This document shows, in pieces, positions 1-5,262 of a DNA stretch of 5,262 nt. A program made the translations under genes and the position numbers. Under the pieces are notes generated by a model. It searched no databases and was not told the origin of the DNA. It worked only from the letters and a program-made list of their open reading frames with translations. Source of the DNA: Thermoplasmatota archaeon (GTDB lineage Archaea > Thermoplasmatota > Penumbrarchaeia > Penumbrarchaeales > Penumbrarchaeaceae); assembly GCA_030600725.1 (NCBI GenBank), contig JAUVLN010000177.1, positions 1-5,262 of the forward strand, given 5' to 3'. Positions within the stretch are counted from its first letter, which is position 1. Each line of letters starts with the position of its first letter.

Positions 1-19
1 CCAGGCCCGGCAGCCGTGG

Positions 20-62
20 CCAAATTTTACAGTTTACATATTGATTATAAGATAAAATTTGG
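20..62. repeat. Perfect 10-bp inverted repeat flanking the tRNA 3' end
   Basis: CCAAATTTTA at 20-29 is the exact reverse complement of TAAAATTTGG at 53-62, with a 23-nt AT-rich spacer. The right arm includes the encoded CCA end of the tRNA (60-62). On the minus strand the T-run follows directly after CCA, so the element could help end tRNA transcription. The spacer also holds a TATA-like TTATAATC (43-50, minus) that might serve a gene beyond the left edge. Function is inferred; only the repeat is certain. Confidence 0.6.
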
Positions 63-176
63 TCCCGGCTCCCGGATTTGAACCGGGGATCTAGGGATAT
101 CGGCGGGGTACCGGGGCACGGTGGCCCCGGGAACCTACTACAGTCCCCCGCTATAGCCAGACTTAGCCAAGCCGGG
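60..176 (-). tRNA. trnY: tRNA-Tyr (anticodon GTA), intron-containing, CCA encoded
   Basis: Read on the minus strand, the sequence folds into a full tRNA. The acceptor stem is CCCGGCT (176-170) with AGCCGGG (70-64), 7 of 7 pairs. U8 and G9 are followed by a 4-bp D stem GCTA/TAGC with A14, G15 and G18-G19. The anticodon stem is GGGGA/TCCCT, closed by one G-U pair. The T arm is CCCGG-TTCAAAT-CCGGG. The discriminator is A73 (position 63), and a CCA is encoded at 62-60. The spliced anticodon loop is C-T-G-T-A-G-A, with GTA at 141-139 and G37 at 138. C1:G72 plus A73 is the known identity set of archaeal and eukaryotic tRNA-Tyr, whereas bacterial tRNA-Tyr has G1:C72. The gene is divergent from purH. 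It supplies the tyrosine acceptor for translation. I am very sure of the tRNA and its identity. Confidence 0.95.
99..137 (-). other. tRNA-Tyr intron (39 nt) between positions 37 and 38
   Basis: These bases interrupt the anticodon loop just 3' of G37; removing them restores a 7-nt loop and a paired anticodon stem. The position is the usual one for archaeal introns cut by the tRNA splicing endonuclease. The intron contains a strong hairpin: the 7-bp arms are at 111-117 and 124-130, around a 6-nt loop. A boundary shift of one base would also keep a 7-nt loop but would put T instead of G at position 37, so the boundary given is preferred. I could draw only an imperfect central helix for the expected bulge-helix-bulge motif. 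Confidence 0.85.
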
Positions 177-212
177 TGTTGGTTGAGTCAGATTGGGCCT
201 AATGTATACTCC

Positions 213-220
213 TATATAAA
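213..220 (-). promoter_or_regulatory. Archaeal TATA box of the tRNA-Tyr gene
   Basis: On the minus strand this reads TTTATATA, a near-perfect archaeal box A. Its centre lies about 40 nt upstream of the mature tRNA 5' end. Transcription starting about 26 nt downstream of the box would leave a leader of roughly 15 nt for RNase P to remove. The box is nearly symmetric, so activity toward purH (with a leader of over 100 nt) cannot be excluded, but spacing favours the tRNA. Confidence 0.7.
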
Positions 221-314
221 TGTTGAAGATGAGCCCATATCATTTGAGGTGCCTCCGTTGTCCTCACTTGGAATATACCTTTCACGAGTCCGGCGGTAGT
301 GGGATACGGTCCTG

Positions 315-329
315 GGAAACGTTATTAAC
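315..329 (+). promoter_or_regulatory. Possible BRE/TATA promoter of purH
   Basis: A purine-rich stretch GGAAACG (315-321) resembling an archaeal BRE is followed by TTATTAAC (322-329), a weak TATA-like box. Its centre lies about 28 nt upstream of the purH GTG at 354, which would place the transcription start at or next to the start codon. This fits a leaderless mRNA and would explain why no Shine-Dalgarno sequence precedes purH. A second candidate is the AT patch around 331-336. Confidence 0.4.
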
Positions 330-353
330 TGTATACTCAATATCCTCCAAAAC

Positions 354-1931
354 GTGACTCGAATCAACGTTAATAGAGCGCTCATATCGGTCTCCGACAA
401 GGCCGGCCTGGAACCACTTGGCCGGACCCTCACCGATATCGGAGCCGAGATAATCTCTTCTGGCGGCACTTACAGGTTCCTCGCCGAGAGGTCCATTCCC
501 TGCAGGAAAGTGGAGGATGTTACAGCCTTCCCCGAGATGCTTGGGGGACGGGTGAAGACGCTTCATCCCAACATCTTCGGGGGGATACTCTCCATAAGGG
601 ACGACCCGCAGCACACGGCGGATATGCGGGCCCGGAACCTTTCGGAGATCGATCTGGTTGTTGTCAACCTGTATCCCTTCGAACAGACCATAGAGAAAGA
701 AGGGGTCACCCTGGAGGAGGCCATCGAGAAGATAGATATTGGAGGCCCCTCGCTGATCCGCGCAGCTGCCAAGAACTACCGATTCGTGACCGTGGTGGTC
801 GATCCCGGGGATTACACCTCATTGATCGAGCAGTTGAAAGAGGGAAAAGGTATCGACCTGCAAACGAGAAGAGACCTCGCCCTGAAGGCTTTCAACCACA
901 CCTCATCTTATGATATCGCCATTTCGAATTACCTGCAGGAGAGGTTCAACCCGGATGAACCGTGGGGTGATTCCCTCAGATACCGTTTCGAAAGGGTGCA
1001 GGAGATAAGGTACGGGGAAAACCCTCATCAAAAGGGCGCATATTTCAAGGACCCTCGTTTCAAGGGGGTGTCGGTGGCTAATTCAGAGGTTCTCTGGGGA
1101 AAGGCCCTGTCGTATAACAATATCTATGATATCGACGCGGTGGTTGATATCCTCATGGAGTTCCCCCACCAGGAGTGTTGTGCCATTGTGAAGCACAACA
1201 ATCCGTCGGGGGTGGCACTGGGCAGGAAGGACAAACCCAGTCCGATCGCGGACGCATATACAAGGGCTCTGGATTGCGACGACCTGAGCGCTTTTGGGGG
1301 AATAATAGGCCTCAACAGGGAGTGTGACCTTTCCACCGCCCAACTTATCGTTCAGAGGTTCTTCGAGGTTGTGGTGGCCCCTTCATACGATGATGAGGCT
1401 TTGGATCTGCTCAAGTCGAAGAAGAACCTGAGGATCATCAGGACCAACATACCCATAGACTCCCAGGGCCCCCCTGAAAACCGGATGGTCAAGGTACGGG
1501 GAGGGGCCCTCATTCAGACGATGGAATGGCCCGAGACGGACCCATCGAAATGGGAGGTCGTTTCAAAGAGGGAACCGAGCGACGGGGAGCTTGAGGATAT
1601 GGCCTTCGCTTCCAGGGTGGTCAAGCACGTGAAATCGAACTGCGTCGTCCTGGCCAAGGACCTATGCACGACGGGGATAGGTGCCGGCCAGATGTCCCGT
1701 GTCGATTCCTGTTTCATGGCAGTCCACAAGGCCGGGGACAAGGCGCGGGGTTCGGTACTCTCATCAGATGCATTTTTTCCCTTCAGAGACGGCATCGACG
1801 AGCTGGCCCCTCACGGTATTGTTGCGGTCGCCCAGCCAGGCGGATCGATCCGTGACAAGGAGATCATCGAGGCCATAGATGACCATAACATGTCCATGGT
1901 CTTTACGGGAGTTCGCCTGTTCAAACATTGA
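354..1931 (+). CDS. purH: Bifunctional AICAR formyltransferase / IMP cyclohydrolase
   Basis: This 525-residue protein catalyses the last two steps to IMP: formyl transfer from 10-formyltetrahydrofolate to AICAR, then ring closure. It is a cytosolic enzyme. The N-terminal cyclohydrolase domain (about 1-200) opens with RALISVSDKAGL and carries GGRVKTLHP (64-72), NLYPF (105-109) and IDIGGPSLIRAAAKN (127-141). Lys68, Tyr107, Asp128 and Lys140 match the human Lys66, Tyr104, Asp125 and Lys137. The transformylase domain has RYGENPHQKGAYF (219-231), the catalytic Lys280-His281 in KHNNPSGVA, SAFGGIIGLN (312-321), GIGAGQMSRVDS (441-452), SDAFFPFRD (471-479) and the ending VFTGVRLFKH. Length is normal for the family (about 510-530). 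The GTG start is the only ATG, GTG or TTG between the preceding in-frame stop (297-299) and the conserved N-terminus. It has no Shine-Dalgarno sequence, so leaderless initiation is likely. It heads the purH-purN-uvrB cluster. Identity is secure. Confidence 0.97.
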   Translation: MTRINVNRALISVSDKAGLEPLGRTLTDIGAEIISSGGTYRFLAERSIPCRKVEDVTAFPEMLGGRVKTLHPNIFGGILSIRDDPQHTADMRARNLSEIDLVVVNLYPFEQTIEKEGVTLEEAIEKIDIGGPSLIRAAAKNYRFVTVVVDPGDYTSLIEQLKEGKGIDLQTRRDLALKAFNHTSSYDIAISNYLQERFNPDEPWGDSLRYRFERVQEIRYGENPHQKGAYFKDPRFKGVSVANSEVLWGKALSYNNIYDIDAVVDILMEFPHQECCAIVKHNNPSGVALGRKDKPSPIADAYTRALDCDDLSAFGGIIGLNRECDLSTAQLIVQRFFEVVVAPSYDDEALDLLKSKKNLRIIRTNIPIDSQGPPENRMVKVRGGALIQTMEWPETDPSKWEVVSKREPSDGELEDMAFASRVVKHVKSNCVVLAKDLCTTGIGAGQMSRVDSCFMAVHKAGDKARGSVLSSDAFFPFRDGIDELAPHGIVAVAQPGGSIRDKEIIEAIDDHNMSMVFTGVRLFKH

Positions 1932-1981
1932 CCCTCCTCGGAAGATGTTATAAGACAGCCCCGAGATATCGGTATGAGGGT
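1931..1981 (+). promoter_or_regulatory. Possible structure masking the purN ribosome binding site
   Basis: ACCCTC (1931-1936), beginning on the last base of the purH stop codon, is perfectly complementary to GAGGGT (1976-1981), which contains the purN Shine-Dalgarno. The adjoining CTCGG (1937-1941) is complementary to CCGAG (1961-1965). A competing small hairpin CCGA-GATA-TCGG lies at 1961-1972. A ribosome ending purH would open the long stem and expose the purN site, coupling the two genes. This is inferred from base complementarity only. Confidence 0.4.
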
Positions 1982-1986
1982 AGCCT

Positions 1987-2622
1987 TTGATAGACAATGG
2001 AACCGAACGCAAGGGGGGCCTCAAGCTGGCAGTGTTCGCATCCGGAAGCGGCTCTGATCTCCAGTCGATCATCAATGCCGTGGAGAGAGGTGATCTTCAC
2101 CTCGAGATCTCACTTCTGGTTTGCAACAACCCCGACGCATTTGCTCTGGAAAGGGCCAGGACCCATGGGATACCCTCGGTCCTGATAGACCATCGTGGCC
2201 GCAGCAGGGATGAATTCGAGCAGGAGATCCGATCCGAGCTGGAGAAGCGACATATCGATCTGATCGCCCTGGCTGGTTTCATGAGGATCTTGACCCCTGA
2301 TTTCGTTGGCAGGTGGAGGGGAAAGATGGTAAACATTCATCCGGCACTACTGCCCTCCTTCCCCGGCGTACATGCCCACAGGGACGCCATCGCATACGGG
2401 GTAAAGGTCTCGGGACTCACCATTCATTTTGTTGACGAGGGCGTCGATCACGGCCCGATAATATGCCAAAAGAGCGTAGAGGTCCACGATGGGGATACCG
2501 AGGAGACGCTGGGAGAACGGGTGCTCGAACAGGAGCATATCTGGTACCCGAAGGTACTTCAATGGATCGTGGAGGGTAGGGTTCGCCTAGAGGGCAGAAA
2601 GGTGAAGATCGAGACGGATTAG
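1987..2622 (+). CDS. purN: Phosphoribosylglycinamide (GAR) formyltransferase, folate-dependent
   Basis: PurN transfers a formyl group from 10-formyltetrahydrofolate to GAR, the third step of de novo purine synthesis. The 211-residue product is a normal length. It shows the substrate loop SGSGSDLQ (19-26), NPDAFALERA (48-57), LAGFMRILTPDFV (95-107), the catalytic Asn116 and His118 in VNIHPALLPSFPG, VSGLTIHFVDEGVDHGPII with Asp154, and the C-terminal EQEHIWYP. Asn116, His118 and Asp154 match the E. coli triad Asn106, His108 and Asp144. The start is a TTG with GAGG (1976-1979) 7 nt upstream; the nearby ATGs at 1974 and 1997 are in other frames. About ten residues precede the usual N-terminus, so the exact start is less sure than the gene. 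It lies 55 nt after purH and 20 nt before uvrB, so it is very likely cotranscribed with both. Confidence 0.96.
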   Translation: MIDNGTERKGGLKLAVFASGSGSDLQSIINAVERGDLHLEISLLVCNNPDAFALERARTHGIPSVLIDHRGRSRDEFEQEIRSELEKRHIDLIALAGFMRILTPDFVGRWRGKMVNIHPALLPSFPGVHAHRDAIAYGVKVSGLTIHFVDEGVDHGPIICQKSVEVHDGDTEETLGERVLEQEHIWYPKVLQWIVEGRVRLEGRKVKIETD

Positions 2623-2642
2623 ATCCATCAGGGGCTTGGAGG

Positions 2643-4601
2643 ATGGCGAAGGATTTCAAGATCGAGGCACCATTCGAACCGTCCGGGGACCAGCCCAGGG
2701 CGATAGAGGAGATACTTGAGGGTTTCAGGTCAGGGGAGCGGTTCCAGACCCTTCTTGGGGTCACCGGGTCAGGAAAGACATTCACCGTTGCCAATATCAT
2801 CAAGGAGCTGAACGTCCCCACCCTGGTCATAAGCCACAACAAGACGCTTGCCGCCCAGCTGGCATCCGAATACGGTGAGTTCTTTCCGACAAACGCCGTT
2901 GAGTACTTCGTGTCCTACTATGACTACTATCAACCAGAGGCCTATGTCGTGCATAAAGACCTCTATATCGAGAAGGATTCATCCCGTAACGAGGAGATCG
3001 ACCTGCTGCGCCACAAGGCGACCCAATCCCTCATGACAAGGAACGACGCCGTTGTGGTCTCCTCGGTCTCCTGTATATTTGGCCTGGGATCTCCGGAGCA
3101 GTACAGGATAAATTCCCTTGAGGTCCATGCAGGGGACGCCATGATCAGGAGGGACCTCATCTCCAGGCTTGTAGAAATGCAGTATGCCAGAGGTGAGACC
3201 CTCGAGAGGGGGTCGTTCAGGGTGAGAGGACAGAGGGTGGAGATCGTCACGATCGACGAGAAGCTCCTGTGCCTTGAGATCATGGGGGATCGGATCGAGA
3301 CGATATCCCTTGTGGATCCGGTAACCGGCGATGTGGAGGACGAACTGGAGGAGGCGTTGATATTTCCGGCAACCCACTATAATGTCGAACTGGAGAGAAT
3401 GGATGAGGTTCTGGAGGAGATCGAGGCCGACCTTGAGGAGAGGGTCGGCTGGTATCTGGGCCAGGGGAGGCACCTGGAAGCAGAACGCCTCAGGCAGAGG
3501 ACGCTCTTCGACATCGAGATGATGAGGGAGACAGGGTCCTGCGCAGGTATAGAGAACTACTCACGATATTTCGACGGGAGAAGGCCCGGCCTTCCTCCTT
3601 ACACACTGATGGATTTCTTTCCTGAAAAACACCTTATTGTGATAGATGAATCTCACGTAACGGTTCCCCAGATAGGAGCCATGTATAAAGGGGACAGGTC
3701 CAGGAAGGAGAACCTTGTGGAATACGGTTTTCGACTTCCCGCAGCACTGGACAACAGGCCGCTTAAGTTCAAGGAGTTCGAGAAGAGGTTCTCGAAGGTC
3801 CTGTTCACATCGGCAACTCCCGGACCATATGAAAGGAAGATCTCCGACCGTATTGTCGAGCAGCTCATACGTCCCACGGGCCTCCTTGATCCTGAGGTGA
3901 TCGTCAGGCCCACCCGGGGACAGATGGAAGACGTGCTCGCCGAGATACGGTCCAGGATCGAGAGGTCCGAGAGGGTGTTGATCACAACCCTTACCAAGAG
4001 AATGGCGGAGATGTTCTCGGAACATCTCGAGGAGCTCGGCATCAGGGTCCACTACCTCCATTCCGATATCAAGACGATGGAACGGGTGGAGATCCTGCGG
4101 GATCTGAGGTTGGGGAAATACGACGTGGTTGTAGGGATCAACCTGCTCAGGGAGGGGTTGGACCTGCCGGAGGTTTCCCTTGTCATCATAATGGATGCGG
4201 ACAAGGAGGGTTTCCTGAGGTCGGAGACCTCCCTCGTGCAGACGATCGGCAGGGCCGCAAGGAACGTATCCGGGAAGGTGATCATGTATGCTGATAACCT
4301 CACCGGATCCATGAGCCGGGCAATCGATGAGACCAACAGGAGGAGGAGGATACAGGAGGAGCACAACCTTCGGCACGGTATTACGCCGACGACCATCAAA
4401 AAGGAGGTGAGGTCCCTGGTCAGGGCGGGCCTCACCAGTGATGGTTCCACGATACTTGATAAGGGATCTGAGGATATGGACATGGATATCCTGATAGAGG
4501 AGCTTGAGAACGAGATGCACCTTGCTGCTTCAGGGCTCAGGTTCGAGGACGCCGCGTTGATAAGGGACAGGATAACCGAGTTGAAGAGGGAGAGGAGATG
4601 A
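2643..4601 (+). CDS. uvrB: Excinuclease ABC subunit B (UvrB)
   Basis: UvrB is the ATP-dependent damage-verifying subunit of nucleotide excision repair; it is loaded on DNA by UvrA and recruits UvrC. The 652-residue product is close to E. coli UvrB (673). In order it shows Walker A GVTGSGKT (39-46, Lys45), NKTLAAQL (66-73), the damage-probing beta-hairpin SYYDYYQPEAY (91-101) with Tyr92, Tyr93, Tyr95, Tyr96 and Glu99, Arg123, the domain 2 region (about 150-250) that contacts UvrA, Walker B/DEAD-like VIDESH (333-338), FTSATPGPYE (388-397), TTLTKRMAE (448-456), GINLLREGLDLPEVS (498-512), QTIGRAARN (533-541) and a C-terminal UVR motif (about 616-650) that binds UvrC. The hairpin flank and part of domain 2 differ from the bacterial consensus. 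The ATG start directly abuts GGAGG (2638-2642); AGGGG at 2630-2634 is better spaced at 8 nt. No uvrA or uvrC is in the window. Identity is secure. Confidence 0.98.
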   Translation: MAKDFKIEAPFEPSGDQPRAIEEILEGFRSGERFQTLLGVTGSGKTFTVANIIKELNVPTLVISHNKTLAAQLASEYGEFFPTNAVEYFVSYYDYYQPEAYVVHKDLYIEKDSSRNEEIDLLRHKATQSLMTRNDAVVVSSVSCIFGLGSPEQYRINSLEVHAGDAMIRRDLISRLVEMQYARGETLERGSFRVRGQRVEIVTIDEKLLCLEIMGDRIETISLVDPVTGDVEDELEEALIFPATHYNVELERMDEVLEEIEADLEERVGWYLGQGRHLEAERLRQRTLFDIEMMRETGSCAGIENYSRYFDGRRPGLPPYTLMDFFPEKHLIVIDESHVTVPQIGAMYKGDRSRKENLVEYGFRLPAALDNRPLKFKEFEKRFSKVLFTSATPGPYERKISDRIVEQLIRPTGLLDPEVIVRPTRGQMEDVLAEIRSRIERSERVLITTLTKRMAEMFSEHLEELGIRVHYLHSDIKTMERVEILRDLRLGKYDVVVGINLLREGLDLPEVSLVIIMDADKEGFLRSETSLVQTIGRAARNVSGKVIMYADNLTGSMSRAIDETNRRRRIQEEHNLRHGITPTTIKKEVRSLVRAGLTSDGSTILDKGSEDMDMDILIEELENEMHLAASGLRFEDAALIRDRITELKRERR

Positions 4602-5005
4602 TGCAGGAAGAGCCACTGGGTTTGATGTTGTACGGGTATTCAGAGGAACACGCAATGACCATCAGGGAGAGGTTGTCGGATCTGCTGGGAGGCAGGGTGA
4701 TCCTGATGTCCGCTTCTGGAAGGGAGGAGGAGAAGGTGGGGGAGATATTGGAGGATCACGAGAACGGCATGTTCGTGGAGGGGGAGGTGTGCTTTGCAAT
4801 GTTGTTGGGTTTTACCGATCAGCAGATCAAGGATACGCTTCGTGGCTTCCCACGGGATGGGGGGATCACAAGGCCGATATTCACAACCCTCACTCCGACG
4901 AACGCGGAGTGGACCATCTCACAGCTCGTTGCAGACCTCAGGGAGGAAGAGGCCTATTTCAAGAAGATGAGGGAGCGAAGGTCCAACGGGGAGGATCCCG
5001 AATGA
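4598..5005 (+). CDS. DUF3783-like small protein of unknown function, coupled to uvrB
   Basis: This is a 135-residue soluble protein with no signal peptide or membrane segment. The C-terminal half (about 65-120) resembles DUF3783: a hydrophobic strand ending LLGFTDQQ, then RPIFTTLTPTNAEWTISQL and an acidic helix. The assignment is from memory of the family pattern (TPTN followed by a tryptophan helix). The N-terminal half looks like a diverged copy of the same fold: LMLYGYSEEH (9-18) aligns with AMLLGFTDQQ (67-76), and RVILMSAS (33-40) with RPIFTTLT (92-99). The tail (about 114-135) is charged and probably flexible. No catalytic motif is visible. The ATG overlaps the uvrB TGA as ATGA, so translation is probably coupled; a second ATG follows at once (4601) and could also be used. 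GAGGG at 4586-4590 lies 7 nt upstream of the first ATG. A link to DNA repair is only suggested by position. Confidence 0.8.
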   Translation: MMQEEPLGLMLYGYSEEHAMTIRERLSDLLGGRVILMSASGREEEKVGEILEDHENGMFVEGEVCFAMLLGFTDQQIKDTLRGFPRDGGITRPIFTTLTPTNAEWTISQLVADLREEEAYFKKMRERRSNGEDPE

Positions 5006-5024
5006 CCATCGCATGGGCCCTTGA

Positions 5025-5037
5025 CAAAATCTAATTA
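5025..5037 (+). promoter_or_regulatory. Possible promoter of the ornithine aminotransferase gene
   Basis: The 80-bp spacer after the DUF3783-like gene holds one AT-rich patch, CAAAATCTAATTA, in an otherwise GC-rich stretch. It could be a BRE plus a weak TATA-like box, giving a transcript start near 5060 and a leader of about 25 nt carrying the ribosome binding site. No terminator is evident in the spacer, so read-through from the upstream operon is also possible. Confidence 0.3.
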
Positions 5038-5085
5038 CCCTGATGGGATACGGGCATTACGATCGATCTATCGGAGGGAGAAACA

Positions 5086-5262
5086 TTGAGCAAGACAGAT
5101 GAGATCATTGAGATGGATAACAGGTTCGGCGCCCATAATTACCACCCAATACCGGTGGTGATCTCCCGGGCGGAGGGGCCCTGGGTCTGGGACGTCGAGG
5201 GAAAGAGGTATCTGGACTGCCTTTCCGCCTATTCGGCCGTGAACCAGGGACATAGGCACCCT
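5086..5262 (+). CDS. rocD: Ornithine aminotransferase, N-terminal part (runs off the window)
   Basis: Only the first 59 codons are present. The product would be a PLP-dependent class III aminotransferase converting ornithine and 2-oxoglutarate to glutamate semialdehyde and glutamate, linking arginine, proline and glutamate metabolism. The visible part holds FGAHNYHPIPVVISRAEG (about 14-31), VWDVEGKRYLDCLSAYS (37-53) and AVNQGHRHP (51-59 region), which is the N-terminal signature of ornithine aminotransferases. Acetylornithine aminotransferase (ArgD) has a different pattern here, but related omega-aminotransferases are not fully excluded. The PLP lysine lies outside the window. The start is a TTG at 5086 with a strong GGAGGG (5073-5078) 7 nt upstream; the first in-frame ATG, at codon 10, lacks such a site and would cut into the conserved region's lead-in. 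Confidence 0.88.
   Translation, partial: MSKTDEIIEMDNRFGAHNYHPIPVVISRAEGPWVWDVEGKRYLDCLSAYSAVNQGHRHP

Noticed and set aside
1..19. Possible second tRNA 5' end on the minus strand at the left edge, with a T-G at positions 8-9 and a GCCTGG resembling a D loop
   Set aside because: A14 is missing, the D stem would be CCGG with no visible partner, and the sequence is cut off. There is too little to call.
78..299. 73-codon open frame on the plus strand
   Set aside because: It runs antisense through the tRNA-Tyr gene and its promoter, has no recognisable domain, and no convincing ribosome binding site.
212..614. Overlapping minus-strand open frames upstream of and inside purH
   Set aside because: They are antisense to the conserved purH N-terminus and to the promoter region, and the translations show no family features.
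3561..4520. 319-codon minus-strand open frame opposite uvrB
   Set aside because: It lies wholly antisense to the conserved UvrB helicase motifs. Long antisense frames arise readily from the codon bias here, and the translation is rich in His, Pro and Leu without a domain.
4598..5005. The small gene as a UvrC fragment or a UvrB C-terminal extension
   Set aside because: It has its own start overlapping the uvrB stop, uvrB already ends with a complete UVR motif, and the protein lacks GIY-YIG or UVR features.
5060..5068. Overlapping palindromes CGATCG and GATCGATC before the ornithine aminotransferase gene
   Set aside because: Short GATC-type palindromes are expected by chance and match no known operator; the spacing suggests only part of an ordinary leader.
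1..5262. CRISPR array, insertion sequence, toxin-antitoxin pair or defence genes
   Set aside because: No direct repeats with spacers, transposase motifs or defence-like small gene pairs are present; almost all of the window is explained by housekeeping genes.

Overview
The window looks archaeal. The clearest evidence is an intron-containing tRNA-Tyr on the minus strand at the left end. It has the C1:G72 pair and A73 typical of archaeal (and eukaryotic) tRNA-Tyr, a predicted intron at the archaeal position 37/38, and a TTTATATA box upstream at the right distance for an archaeal TBP-dependent promoter. Arg is coded mostly by AGG, ATA is common for Ile, and non-ATG starts are frequent, which also fits. 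A euryarchaeote (Thermoplasmatota or a methanogen relative) is my best guess, but the genus cannot be read from this sequence. The protein-coding genes belong to families also common in bacteria.

Layout. Positions 1-59 hold no gene I can identify; they contain a GC-rich patch and one arm of a perfect 10-bp inverted repeat whose other arm overlaps the tRNA 3' end. The tRNA-Tyr lies at 60-176 (minus) with a 39-nt intron. Positions 177-353 are a divergent control region between the tRNA and the plus-strand genes. Four plus-strand genes follow closely: purH (354-1931), purN (1987-2622), uvrB (2643-4601) and a small DUF3783-like gene (4598-5005). The gaps are 55 nt, 20 nt and a 4-nt ATGA overlap, so they probably form one operon. 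After an 80-bp spacer with a possible promoter, the first 59 codons of an ornithine aminotransferase gene (rocD-like) run off the right edge.

How the genes relate. PurN and PurH are the two 10-formyltetrahydrofolate-dependent formyltransfer enzymes of de novo purine synthesis: PurN acts at GAR, and PurH acts at AICAR and then closes the ring to IMP. UvrB is the damage-verifying helicase-like subunit of nucleotide excision repair; uvrA and uvrC are not in this window. The DUF3783-like protein has no known function, but its start codon overlaps the uvrB stop codon, which makes it a candidate partner or regulator. All four complete reading frames look intact, with the expected catalytic residues where known.

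I see no mobile element, CRISPR array or obvious new multi-gene system. The points most worth a second look are the internally duplicated DUF3783-like protein coupled to uvrB, the purine-repair operon, the tRNA intron, and a possible structure masking the purN ribosome binding site.
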